A stretch of DNA of 64,000 bases, taken from the NCBI RefSeq assembly GCF_002860325.1, contig NZ_PKOJ01000001.1, positions 1,116,001-1,180,000 on the forward strand, in the 5' to 3' direction. Source of the stretch: Neptunicoccus cionae. Lineage in GTDB: Bacteria > Pseudomonadota > Alphaproteobacteria > Rhodobacterales > Rhodobacteraceae. The position numbers and the translations under genes were made by a program. Shown in pieces: positions 32,833-41,838 of the stretch (position 1 is its first letter; the number at the start of each line of letters is the position of its first letter). The notes beneath the pieces are model-generated. The model ran no database searches and was not told the DNA's origin. It saw nothing but the letters and a program-made list of their open reading frames with translations.

Positions 32833-33330
32833 TTAGGAACGGGGCAAGTGTGTGGTGTGTTCACCTGCCTTTATCTTCGTTCAGGGGCCTTATTGCGGTT
32901 TTTTGGGGGGTTGTCCAGTCCGGTTTTGTGATTGAAGGACAGCTTTGTAACGTGGTTTTGAAACATGCTGTAAGTTTGGATCAAAGCGGTGCGGCACCGG
33001 CCTTGGAAATGGTGGATTTACCCCGGGTCTGTTAAAATCCGGCTGTCGTGAGGGATCAATTGCGGCAGGAATGAGGGAGCGCGCGTTGAATGTGTCCGAA
33101 ACACGGTGCCGGGTTGGACGCATTTCCTTTTTCTTGACGCCCCTTGAACAAACCTGTGCCAAAACTACAGGCAATACCTTTTACAATCTGTTATTAATCC
33201 CACATGAGGGCTGTTTGCGGGACTGCCGTGCTCCGGTTCGGGCGGCGGTGCCTTGTGTGTTTTGACAGATCAAGAAACGCTTCGGGTGCGTTGCAGGTGT
33301 TCGCCTGTGACGATGACAATAGGGTGAGCA
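32833..33330. other. Gene-free interval upstream of cobQ
   Basis: About 500 bp with no supported ORF. TTGACG near 33134 could be a -35 box for cobQ but lacks a good -10 partner. I looked for the conserved cobalamin-riboswitch core and did not find it. Confidence 0.4.
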
Positions 33331-34794
33331 ATGGCGAAGTCCATTATGATCCAGGGGGCTGGATCAAACGTCGGTAAGTCCATGATCGTGGCCGGTTTGT
33401 GCCGCGCTTTTGTGCGGCGCGGTTTGAAGGTGTTGCCTTTCAAGCCCCAAAACATGAGCAACAATGCCGCTGTCACTATGGACGGCGGAGAGATCGGCCG
33501 TGCGCAGGCGTTGCAGGCGCGGGCATGTAATGTGCAGCCCCACACCGATATGAATCCCGTCCTTCTGAAGCCCGAAACCGAAACCGGTGCGCAGGTCGTG
33601 GTTCAGGGCAAGCGTGTCGCCACTTTAAAGGCCAGAGATTACGGAAAGATGAAGGCGCAATTAATGCCCAAGGTGCTGGAGAGCTTTCACCGGCTTTGCG
33701 CCCATGCGGATCTTGTTCTGGTGGAAGGGGCGGGCAGTCCGGCGGAGGTTAACCTGCGCAAGGGGGACATCGCCAACATGGGGTTCGCGCGGGCCGCAGA
33801 TGTTCCCGTGATCCTGACCGGTGACATTGATCGGGGCGGGGTACTGGCACAATTGGTGGGCACCCATGTGCTGTTGGATGCAGAGGATAATGCCTTGATA
33901 AAGGGCTTTTTGATCAATAAATTCCGCGGCGATCCGACTTTGTTTGACGAAGGCTTGCAAATCGCGGTGGATCATACGGGGTGGCACGGACTCGGGGTGT
34001 TGCCGTGGTTCAAGGACGCAGGGAAGCTGCCGGCCGAGGATGCTGCGGATATTGATAGTGGCGGAGAGGGCGCGTTCAAAATTGCCGTTCCGAAGCTTTC
34101 GAGGATCGCCAATTTCGATGATCTCGATCCGCTGAAGCTGGAACCGGGTGTTTCTGTCGTGATCGTGGAGCCGGGCCAGAGACTGCCTCGGGATGCGGAT
34201 CTTGTTCTGATACCGGGAAGCAAGTCCACCATCGGAGATCTGGCCTTCCTGCGTGAACAGGGCTGGGACGCCGATTTGATGAGCCACGTCGAGAGAGGCA
34301 AGCAAGTGCTGGGCATTTGTGGCGGCTATCAGATGCTGGGGCGCACGATCATGGATCCCGACGGCATCGAAGGTCCGGCAGGGCAGGTTCAGGGGCTGGG
34401 ATTGCTGAACGTGTCTACCTTGATGACCCAGCACAAGCGGCTAGCCTCGGTGGTTGGCAGTGATATCGGATCAGGGTCGGGCGTTTCCGGCTATGAAATC
34501 CACATCGGAGAGACATCAGGGCCGGACTGCGGCCGCCCCTGGCTTGAAATCGACGGACGGGAAGAAGGGGCAACTTCGGCGGACGGGTTGGTTCGGGGCT
34601 GTTACGTGCACGGGTTGTTCATCGCGGATGAATTCCGGCGCGGTTATCTCGCGACGATGGGGGTGACGCCGGGCAATCTGGTCTATGAGGATGTGGTGGA
34701 ACAAACGCTGGACGCGCTGGCGGACCATATAGAGGCCCATCTGGATGTGGAGATGATCTGGATGCTGGCGGCAGATATCGCAGAGCCGGATTAG
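33331..34794 (+). CDS. cobQ: Cobyric acid synthase
   Basis: A 487-residue enzyme that amidates four side chains of adenosylcobyrinic a,c-diamide in cobalamin synthesis. The ATP-binding N-half has [18 protein letters not shown] and [28 protein letters not shown] leads to the glutaminase half, where [13 protein letters not shown] carries the nucleophilic cysteine and [10 protein letters not shown] the catalytic histidine. Length is normal. No other cob gene is nearby, so the pathway is scattered. Confidence 0.95.
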   Translation: MAKSIMIQGAGSNVGKSMIVAGLCRAFVRRGLKVLPFKPQNMSNNAAVTMDGGEIGRAQALQARACNVQPHTDMNPVLLKPETETGAQVVVQGKRVATLKARDYGKMKAQLMPKVLESFHRLCAHADLVLVEGAGSPAEVNLRKGDIANMGFARAADVPVILTGDIDRGGVLAQLVGTHVLLDAEDNALIKGFLINKFRGDPTLFDEGLQIAVDHTGWHGLGVLPWFKDAGKLPAEDAADIDSGGEGAFKIAVPKLSRIANFDDLDPLKLEPGVSVVIVEPGQRLPRDADLVLIPGSKSTIGDLAFLREQGWDADLMSHVERGKQVLGICGGYQMLGRTIMDPDGIEGPAGQVQGLGLLNVSTLMTQHKRLASVVGSDIGSGSGVSGYEIHIGETSGPDCGRPWLEIDGREEGATSADGLVRGCYVHGLFIADEFRRGYLATMGVTPGNLVYEDVVEQTLDALADHIEAHLDVEMIWMLAADIAEPD

Positions 34795-34809
34795 CCCGCC
34801 GTTAGGGCA

Positions 34810-34847
34810 GGGGGCCAAGGCAAAAGGGCCCCCGTGCCTTTGGTTTT
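34810..34847 (+). terminator. Likely terminator between cobQ and the PopZ-like gene
   Basis: GGGGGCC (34810-34816) can pair with GGCCCCC (34827-34833). Alternatively CCAAGGC pairs with GCCTTTGG before TTTTATT. It begins 15 bp after the cobQ stop and reaches the end of the convergent gene. Confidence 0.45.
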
Positions 34848-35943
34848 ATTCGAACTCGCGTGAGGCAAGAGCGCGGTGGATTTCACGCCGGACCAGTTTG
34901 CGGACATTCCGGGTGATACGATCGCCCAATTCGCCTTGCAACTCGGAGCGGACCATATCCGAGACCATTTCCCGCAGCGCTTCCTCGTCAAGGAAACCGT
35001 CTTCCCCTTCGGTATAGTCGACAGGTTCGTCAAACAGGGCGCTGTCCGCATGGGGACGGCTTGGCGCAGCATCGCGCCCGGCAACCTGTTCAGGCGCTGG
35101 TTCGGCGCGGTCTACGATTGTCTCTGCCTTTACGGGTTCATCCGGCATTGCGCTCTTTGCCGCAAAAGCGGAACCGGTCGGGAAATTGGCCTGCTGGTCC
35201 GGCATGTCGTCTGATTGCGTAGCGACATCGGAATCAAATCTGTCCAGATCGTCCTCTTCACCGGCTTCGGCTTCAACAAAATCAAAGCTGACCAGTCCCT
35301 CCATCATTTCGCTGACGGGGGCATTCTCTGGTTCTTCGGTAGAGGTCTGGGGCCGCAGCGGGGCGGGTTGTTCGGCTGCGGGTTCATCCGCGGGTGCCTG
35401 TCGCGGTGCTTCGGCAAGATTGGCCGAAAGCGGCGGTTCCTTGCGGGTATGGTCCCGTCTGGGCAAATCTAGCCGTTCCATCGCGTTGTCGGCGGCAGCT
35501 TCCAGTGCAGCTTTGTCTCTGGATTGCGGGACAGTTTGCGGGCGTTGCGGGGCCGCGCCGACCAGCTCTGCCATCTGGGCCGCCGGATCGTCGTGGTAAT
35601 CGTCGTTATCGTCCATGTCCTGCACTTCTACGGCACGGGCGATCTCTTCTTTTGAGGATTCCACAGCTTCGGCCATCACAAGGGATTCAATATCCGCGAT
35701 GCGCTGTTCGATTTCCGCTGCAACAGGTGTCGGGGAAAGGGCCTCGCTCACCCGTAGAGAAGGAGTCAGGACCAGCTTGTCAGGCCCTTTCGGGGCATTG
35801 TCCTGTCGCGTTTCTGCAACGGTTGGTTCATGGGATGCCGCAGGTTTTTTCGTGTCCGGAGCGCTGCGCGCCTCTTCTGATACGAGCCTGCGGATAGACG
35901 ACAGGACGTCTTCGACGTCCATCTTTCTGCCTGTTTCGGACAT
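34846..35943 (-). CDS. PopZ-like polar organising protein
   Basis: A 365-residue, very acidic protein. A short N-terminal helix KMDVEDVLSSIRRLVSEEAR resembles the PopZ start (MEEILASIRRII type). A ~280-residue low-complexity Asp/Glu/Pro/Ala-rich linker follows. The C-terminal ~50 residues, DEEALREMVSDMVRSELQGE then ITRNVRKLVRREI, match the helical oligomerisation end of the DUF2497/PopZ family. PopZ forms polar condensates that anchor the chromosome centromere. The neighbours tolC and pcm are those seen beside popZ in Caulobacter, which supports orthology. The linker is longer than in PopZ. Confidence 0.6.
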   Translation of the reverse strand: MSETGRKMDVEDVLSSIRRLVSEEARSAPDTKKPAASHEPTVAETRQDNAPKGPDKLVLTPSLRVSEALSPTPVAAEIEQRIADIESLVMAEAVESSKEEIARAVEVQDMDDNDDYHDDPAAQMAELVGAAPQRPQTVPQSRDKAALEAAADNAMERLDLPRRDHTRKEPPLSANLAEAPRQAPADEPAAEQPAPLRPQTSTEEPENAPVSEMMEGLVSFDFVEAEAGEEDDLDRFDSDVATQSDDMPDQQANFPTGSAFAAKSAMPDEPVKAETIVDRAEPAPEQVAGRDAAPSRPHADSALFDEPVDYTEGEDGFLDEEALREMVSDMVRSELQGELGDRITRNVRKLVRREIHRALASREFE

Positions 35944-36013
35944 TTATCCACTCCTTTTGCCTCGGCACGGAGTTTACTGGCGAACGCGGATTCGGGCAAC
36001 TGCTGACTAACTG

Positions 36014-37429
36014 TCAGTCGCCCTTTCTTTTTTTCAGCTTTTCAAGAAGTTTGATGCGCTTGTCACCCAGAATGCCCAGTTGCTGGTGATTGGATGCAGC
36101 GGTGTTCACATCCGGATTGTAGATCGGAACGCCAAGTCCGAGATGTTCTGCGGTGAGCAATCCCATCTCGGCGAGAACCTGATATTGGGCCACATACTGG
36201 TCGCGAATTGCGGTCACGAGTTGGGAGCGCGCGGAAAGCAGTTCCTGCTCTGCGTCCAGCGCATCCAGCGTGGTGCGGGCGCCGAGTTTTGCTTCTTCGC
36301 GGACACCGTCAAATGCCACTTGGGCGGCGCGCACCTGTTCACGGTTGGACTGGATCGAAGCGCTGGCAACCTGCCAGTTGGTGTAAGCATCCCGCAGGCC
36401 CTGACGGGTCAGATAGCCGGACTGCTGCACATTTGAAAGCGCTTGCTGTAGCAGCGCCACATCACGCCGACGGTTACTGTCCAGACGGCCACCCTGATAC
36501 AGGGTCCATTGTCCGACAATGCTTGCGCTCAGTTCGTCTGTGCTCAGTTCGTTCCCGCCGGCCCTTGCACCGAAATCATAGTCCAGCTGGCCGCTGATTG
36601 TAGGATGGCGGTTCTTGGTGGTGGCTTGTGCGGTCAGTTCTGCGGCTTTGGCGTTGAACTGGGCTTGCATGATGCGGGGATGTTTGCGCAGGGCCACAGC
36701 TTCGGCCTTGTCCGCAGAATTTGGCAATACAGGCGCCGGCGGCGGGTTGCGCAAGTCGCGGGGCGGTGTGCCGACCACTGCGGTATAAGCACTTTCAGAG
36801 AAACGCAGGTTCCCCAGATTGGTTTCAAGCTGGGAACGGGCGGCTGCAAGGCGGGCCTCGGCCTGTGCCACATCGGTACGGGTCACTTCGCCCACCGCAA
36901 AACGGTCCTTGGCGGCACGCACCTGTTCACCGAGCACGCGCACGTTATTGCGGGCGAGTCGCACGAACTGCTGGTCGCGGCGCACATTCATGAAAGCCTG
37001 CACGGTATTGAACAGAATAACCTGTTCCAGTTCTCGCAGGGCCTGCCGTCCGGCCAGCACTGTCATACGGGCAGCTTCGACCCCAAGACGGTCAGCGCCG
37101 CCGTCAAACAGCTGAATGGTCAGTTGGGTGTTGTGGTTCCAGAAGGTCGTCGGGTTGCGAGATGGCAATAGAGGGGACGGTGACACCTTGGGTGTGTTGT
37201 AGTCGGTGGTACGATTGACAGTCAGCGTCTGGGACAGGGTGGGCAGCAGATTTGCCCTTGCCGAAATAACACCTTCATCTGTCGCCCTGAGCGCTGCCTG
37301 TTGAGCGAGCAACTGGGGATTGGTCTGATAGGCCTGTGCCAGCGCGTCAGCGAGGGTCGTCGCATGGGAGGGAAGGGCCGAGAGACTGATCGCAACAGCG
37401 ATACCGGTACGTTTTAGGCGTCCAAACAT
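36014..37429 (-). CDS. tolC: TolC family outer-membrane efflux/secretion channel
   Basis: A 471-residue outer-membrane protein. The signal peptide MFGRLKRTGIAVAISLSALP ends at SHA, and the first helix is TLADALAQAYQTNPQLLAQQ. The two-fold repeat of OEP domains is visible: VRAAKDRFAVGEVTRTDVAQ in the first and VRAAQVAFDGVREEAKLGAR in the second, each with the typical LDALDAEQELL-type helix after it. ATG 37429 follows AGGAC; the long upstream frame is not conserved. It provides the exit duct for type I secretion or RND efflux. It lies between pcm and the PopZ-like gene. Confidence 0.93.
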   Translation of the reverse strand: MFGRLKRTGIAVAISLSALPSHATTLADALAQAYQTNPQLLAQQAALRATDEGVISARANLLPTLSQTLTVNRTTDYNTPKVSPSPLLPSRNPTTFWNHNTQLTIQLFDGGADRLGVEAARMTVLAGRQALRELEQVILFNTVQAFMNVRRDQQFVRLARNNVRVLGEQVRAAKDRFAVGEVTRTDVAQAEARLAAARSQLETNLGNLRFSESAYTAVVGTPPRDLRNPPPAPVLPNSADKAEAVALRKHPRIMQAQFNAKAAELTAQATTKNRHPTISGQLDYDFGARAGGNELSTDELSASIVGQWTLYQGGRLDSNRRRDVALLQQALSNVQQSGYLTRQGLRDAYTNWQVASASIQSNREQVRAAQVAFDGVREEAKLGARTTLDALDAEQELLSARSQLVTAIRDQYVAQYQVLAEMGLLTAEHLGLGVPIYNPDVNTAASNHQQLGILGDKRIKLLEKLKKRKGD

Positions 37430-37475
37430 GCTTTGTCCTGTGTTTCTGGCGTCTGCTACGCAGATGCCCCTCCAC

Positions 37476-38132
37476 CTAACCGAAGGTGAATTCTTGCTCT
37501 TTGTTGAACCCTGGAAGGACCGGAGCCGTTGCGTCAAACGCATTGCGCCAGTCGATACCGTGGTCGTGTTTATGTCCGATCTTGCAGTGACCGGTGTTGC
37601 CCGACTGGCGGATCGCAATGATCCGGCCACCCGGTTTGAGTTGGTCGGTGATGGCCGCGGGGATCTGTTCGGCAGCGCCTTGCAGCATGATCACGCAATA
37701 AGGACCATGTTTCGGCGCACCTTCGGTCAGTTCGCCCTGTTCCACCATGACGTTATCCACGCCGCTGCCTGACAGCAGTTCGGCAGCTTCGGAGGCCATT
37801 TTCTCGTCCGGCTCAACCGCGACGACAGCTTCTGCCATGCGTGCGATCACTGCGCTGGAGTAGCCATAGCCGCAGCCCAGATCGAGAACCAGCTCGTTGG
37901 GCTGGATGTTCGCTACGTCCAGCATTTTTGCAAAAGTACGTGGGTCCAGCAGAACACGATTCGGCGCAAGTTCGATATGCTCGCCCATATAGGCGATGCC
38001 CCGTTTTGCTGTAGGCACGAATTCCTCGCGCTCGACCGTCAGAAGTGCATCAATGATCGGATATTTCGTCACATCGGACGGGCGGACCTGACAGTCCACC
38101 ATTGTGGTGCGGGCTGCTGAGAAATCGGTCAT
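37476..38132 (-). CDS. pcm: Protein-L-isoaspartate O-methyltransferase family protein
   Basis: A 218-residue SAM-dependent methyltransferase. It has MVDCQVRPSDVTKYPIIDAL at the N-terminus, REEFVPTAKRGIAYMGEHIE, the SAM loop VLDLGCGYGYSSAVIARMA, the acidic strand VVAVEPDEKMA and a GGRIIAIR strand. In E. coli Pcm repairs isoaspartyl residues. The alphaproteobacterial form next to tolC is shorter at the N-terminus and may have another substrate. ATG 38132 is chosen; the upstream frame belongs to the neighbouring gene. Confidence 0.85.
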   Translation of the reverse strand: MTDFSAARTTMVDCQVRPSDVTKYPIIDALLTVEREEFVPTAKRGIAYMGEHIELAPNRVLLDPRTFAKMLDVANIQPNELVLDLGCGYGYSSAVIARMAEAVVAVEPDEKMASEAAELLSGSGVDNVMVEQGELTEGAPKHGPYCVIMLQGAAEQIPAAITDQLKPGGRIIAIRQSGNTGHCKIGHKHDHGIDWRNAFDATAPVLPGFNKEQEFTFG

Positions 38133-38223
38133 GGCAAAGCCTTCATGCTGGAATTGCGTACAGTTGAATCGTGTAGTGCCACAATCGTCAAGGGGCTGCA
38201 ACGCAGACATTGCGAAAATCGGG

Positions 38224-39321
38224 TCAAGCACCGTTGGCTGTTGCGGCTTCACTATAGGGCGAGAGGGGGCGTGCCGATCCGGTAGAGATATGCATCGACT
38301 CGCCTGGTTTCTTGCCCAGTTCGCGGGGCGCGCGGAGCAGGAAGAACTTGCCGATGCCCGCGCGTGCGCCCATTGCCTGTGCGTTGCGATCGGTCGGGAA
38401 GCGGGTTCTCCACCCTTCAGGCAGGGTGAGTCCGTGGTCTTCGGTTTTCTCACACATCCACACCAGCGGAATATTGGCCAGCGGTCGCGCGTAAGGATAG
38501 CGGTACACGTGCCCGCCCACATCTCCGTGTGCCCCGCGAAACCAGACCTGTTCCAGATGGCCCGACCATCCCGGTTCGGTGTCCCACATCACAGGGGCAT
38601 AGGCGCGGCGGTCTTCGTCCAGTGCCAGTGCGTGATACCCCGCCTTGACCGAACCGCCGATCGTCGTGGTGTGAAATTCGGTCGCCATGGGGGCAAGATA
38701 GGTTAACAGGGGGTACTGGATTCCAAGCGCCTTGACCGTATCCCAGACTCCGATCATCTCGATGGGGGTGTCCGGATGGCAATGGATGGATTTAAAGGCG
38801 GCGCGGGCCTGTCTGGTTGACTGGGATTCATACAGGCGAAAGGCAAAGCGCAGGTTGGCCTTGTTGACATTGGTTTGCCGCACCAGCCCCACGCGTCCGA
38901 TCATCCCTGCAATAGAACGTACCGCATAGGCCCCGCGGGAGTAGCCGAACAGGTATATCCGGTCACCGGGCTGATAGTGCGCGGCCAGTTGGGCGTAGCC
39001 GTCAAAAATCAGCTGGTTAATCCCCCAGCCCGAAGCAATCGTGACCCAGTTACGGAAACCGTGACCCTGAATGCCCGGATGATACCACAGGGTGGATGTA
39101 TGCGGATCATGGGTTTCCTTTAACAGCTTGTAGAGCAGTCCCGCATTGGTTTCCTCGCCGTCGTGAAGGCGGCTTTGGGTGCCGTCGATAATCAAGATAT
39201 GGGATTTCGGCTTGCGCAGAGGAGCGGCAGGCATCGCATCGCTGCGGGGGAAACGCAGCGTGGATTTCAGCCGCGCGACCAGCTTGCCCCAAAGGCCTTC
39301 TGTGCCGTTGTCGCCTCTCAT
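38224..39321 (-). CDS. DUF2235 alpha/beta hydrolase (Tle1-like catalytic domain)
   Basis: A 365-residue predicted serine hydrolase. HILIIDGTQSRLHDGEETN opens the domain, LFGYSRGAYAVRSIAGMIGR holds the GxSxG nucleophile elbow, and MIGVWDTVKALGIQYPL and WFRGAHGDVGGHVYRYP supply candidate acid and histidine residues. DUF2235 includes the catalytic part of type VI phospholipase effectors, but no type VI gene, PAAR or immunity-like gene is nearby and no signal peptide is seen. A housekeeping lipase or esterase role is more likely. Confidence 0.75.
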   Translation of the reverse strand: MRGDNGTEGLWGKLVARLKSTLRFPRSDAMPAAPLRKPKSHILIIDGTQSRLHDGEETNAGLLYKLLKETHDPHTSTLWYHPGIQGHGFRNWVTIASGWGINQLIFDGYAQLAAHYQPGDRIYLFGYSRGAYAVRSIAGMIGRVGLVRQTNVNKANLRFAFRLYESQSTRQARAAFKSIHCHPDTPIEMIGVWDTVKALGIQYPLLTYLAPMATEFHTTTIGGSVKAGYHALALDEDRRAYAPVMWDTEPGWSGHLEQVWFRGAHGDVGGHVYRYPYARPLANIPLVWMCEKTEDHGLTLPEGWRTRFPTDRNAQAMGARAGIGKFFLLRAPRELGKKPGESMHISTGSARPLSPYSEAATANGA

Positions 39322-39383
39322 TCGTTGTTTGCCTCTGCCTTTTTCAATCCGGCTCTTTCCTTATATTCCGAGGCTCCGTCAGC

Positions 39384-41678
39384 CTACTTCGCCTGTTGCA
39401 GCCATTCCCACATTCGCAGGGGGGTAACGGGCATATCCACCTGCCTGATGCCGCGATCCCACAGGGCATCCTGCACTGCGTTCATTACAGCGGCCATTGC
39501 GCCAACTGTTCCGGCCTCTCCGCAGCCTTTCATACCGATTTCATTGGCGGTGGAGGGTACCAGCTCGGTGTGAAATGCCATCGGCGGAATATCACGGGCA
39601 CGGGGCATGCCGTAATCCATGAAACTGCCCGTCAGCAACTGTCCGGTCTCATCATAAATCGCATGTTCGGATATGGCCTGTCCGATGCCCTGTACGACGC
39701 CGCCATGGACCTGTCCTTCCGCCAGCATGGGATTGATCAGCAGACCGAAGTCATCGACAATTGTGTATTTCACCACTTCTGTCAGGCCGGTCTGGGGGTC
39801 GATCTCCACTTCGCAGAAATGCGCGCCATTGGGATAGCTGCGGGCGGGCAGATCGTATTCGATGGAGTGGTCCAGAAGGTCCCGCTGTCCGGTCTCGCGC
39901 GCCTTTTCCACCACTTCGGGGAGGGTGATGCGACGGTCAGTGCCAATAATTGTGAACGCGCCTTTTTCGAACGCCACATCCTGCGGGTGGACTTCCAGTT
40001 CGTCACTGGCCAGCGGTTTCAGCCGGTCGATCATCAGATCAGAGGTTTTGTAGATGGAATTGCCCTGCATCGTGACAGAGCGTGATCCACCCGTTCCACC
40101 GCCTGTCGGAATGGCATCGCTGTCGCCCTGAATGATGCGCACCTTTGCCGGATCCCATCCGGTCTTTTCGCACAGCAGTTGCGTATAAGCCGTTTCGTGA
40201 CCCTGACCGTTGCTTTGAGTGCCCACATAAAGGTTCAGCCGCCCGTCATCGGCAAATTCGATCCGCGTGGTTTCCTGCGGCGCGCCAAGGATGCTTTCGA
40301 TGTAAAAACACAGCCCCAGCCCGCGCAATTTACCCTCTGCCGCGCTGGCCTGCTGGCGGGCGCTAAATCCCGCAACATCCGCTTCTGCTTCGGCCCGTGT
40401 CAGGACGCGGTCAAAATCGCCTACGTCGTATAATTCTCCGGCAGCTGTCTTATAGGGCATCTGCTCTGCACGGATAAAGTTCCGGCGGCGCAGGTCGGAG
40501 GGATCCAGCCCGAAGCTGCGTGCGGCATGGTCGAACAACCGTTCGAGCACGTAAATCGCCTCTGGCCGTCCGGCGCCGCGATAGGCATCAACGGGCGTGG
40601 TGTTGGTGTAAATTCCGCGCACCCCGAAATAGGCGGTTTGCACGTCGTAAACACCAGGGAAGACTTTCAGTGCCAGTTCCGACTGGATATTCTGCCCGAA
40701 ACCGGAGCTATACGCGCCGAGATTGGACACAGCATTCACCCGCAATGCCACCAGTTTGTAGTTTTCGTCAAAGGCCGCTTCCGCATCGGAATAAAGATCG
40801 CGGCAGGCGTTGTCCGTCAGCATGGATTCGCTGCGATCGGGCATCCAGCGGACCGGCTGGCCCAGCGTTTTGGCTGCGAAAGCCGCCAGCAAATATTCGG
40901 GATAGGCGTGAACCTTCATCCCGAAACCGCCCCCCACATCAGGGTTGGTGACGCGGATTTCTTCCGGGGCCATCTTGAAAGAACCCGCCAGATGACGTTT
41001 CACCCCCCAGACCCCCTGACCGGAGAAACACACGTGCAGGCGGTCGCCTTCCATTTCCGCGTAACAGGCGCGGGGCTCCATCGAATTGGCAATCACACGG
41101 TTCGAATGGACCCGCAGCTTTACCCGATGGGTCGCAGATTGGAAGGCAGCTTCGGTGGCCTCCGCATCGCCGTGGGCCCAGTCATAGGCAAGGTTTTCCG
41201 GCGCTTCGGGGTGGATTTCGGGGCCGCCGAATTCCAGTTCGGTGGTGGCGGGCAGATCGTCATAGTCCACAAGGATCGTTTCCGCCGCATCACGGGCCTG
41301 TTGTAGGGTGTCCGCCACAACCACGGCGACGGCTTCCCCGACAAAGCGCACGCGATCAATGGCAAGGGCAGGGCGGTGTGGCACTGCAGCCGTACTGCCA
41401 TCGCGGTTCTTGACCGGAATAGCGTTCATGGAATTTTCCATCACGCCTTCCAGATCACTGGCCACAAAGACCCCACGCACGCCGGGGGCGGATTTTGCCT
41501 CTGCCGTGTCAATGCCGGACAGGTTGGCGTGGGCCATCTGTGCGCGCAGCACATACATATGCAGCGCCCCTTCGGGTGCAATGTCATCGGTATAGCGTCC
41601 GTGACCTGTCAGCAGGCGGATGTCTTCAACGCGGGTGGCAGATTGTGAAATGCCGAACTTTGAAATCGGAGTGTTCAT
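39384..41678 (-). CDS. Orphan xanthine-dehydrogenase/CoxL-family molybdopterin subunit (form II-like)
   Basis: A 764-residue large subunit of a molybdenum hydroxylase. Seen are RVEDIRLLTGHGRYTDDI, NPDVGGGFGMKVHAYPEYL, DAYRGAGRPEA (the AYRGAGR active-site loop of form II CoxL-like proteins, not the CSFR of true CO dehydrogenase), GTQSNGQGHETAYTQLL and GMKGCGEAGTVGAMAAVMNA with the catalytic Glu. No small [2Fe-2S] or FAD subunit gene is adjacent, so it must borrow partners or be encoded apart from them. It is likely an aldehyde or heterocycle oxidoreductase; the substrate is unknown. Confidence 0.85.
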   Translation of the reverse strand: MNTPISKFGISQSATRVEDIRLLTGHGRYTDDIAPEGALHMYVLRAQMAHANLSGIDTAEAKSAPGVRGVFVASDLEGVMENSMNAIPVKNRDGSTAAVPHRPALAIDRVRFVGEAVAVVVADTLQQARDAAETILVDYDDLPATTELEFGGPEIHPEAPENLAYDWAHGDAEATEAAFQSATHRVKLRVHSNRVIANSMEPRACYAEMEGDRLHVCFSGQGVWGVKRHLAGSFKMAPEEIRVTNPDVGGGFGMKVHAYPEYLLAAFAAKTLGQPVRWMPDRSESMLTDNACRDLYSDAEAAFDENYKLVALRVNAVSNLGAYSSGFGQNIQSELALKVFPGVYDVQTAYFGVRGIYTNTTPVDAYRGAGRPEAIYVLERLFDHAARSFGLDPSDLRRRNFIRAEQMPYKTAAGELYDVGDFDRVLTRAEAEADVAGFSARQQASAAEGKLRGLGLCFYIESILGAPQETTRIEFADDGRLNLYVGTQSNGQGHETAYTQLLCEKTGWDPAKVRIIQGDSDAIPTGGGTGGSRSVTMQGNSIYKTSDLMIDRLKPLASDELEVHPQDVAFEKGAFTIIGTDRRITLPEVVEKARETGQRDLLDHSIEYDLPARSYPNGAHFCEVEIDPQTGLTEVVKYTIVDDFGLLINPMLAEGQVHGGVVQGIGQAISEHAIYDETGQLLTGSFMDYGMPRARDIPPMAFHTELVPSTANEIGMKGCGEAGTVGAMAAVMNAVQDALWDRGIRQVDMPVTPLRMWEWLQQAK

Positions 41679-41838
41679 GGAATACTTGCCTTTGCAGGAA
41701 CAGTGTTACCCCAAGGGTATTGCTTCTGACGGGCAGGTCTAGGGCAAAGGCGCAGGAACGTAGCGGTTTTTCCTTTAAATGCGGCATCGCACAGGTGTTG
41801 CGCGATGCCGTTCCGCTTTGGTTATGTGCCAGCCGGGT

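Noticed and set aside
32833-33330. Cobalamin riboswitch upstream of cobQ
   Set aside because: The conserved core and receptor-loop sequences of the B12 riboswitch were looked for and not found.
38224-39321. Type VI secretion phospholipase effector
   Set aside because: DUF2235 is shared with Tle1, but no secretion marker, immunity gene or type VI gene lies nearby.
39384-41678. True (form I) CO dehydrogenase
   Set aside because: The active-site loop is AYRGAGR, not the cysteine-containing AYxCSFR of form I, and coxS/coxM are absent.
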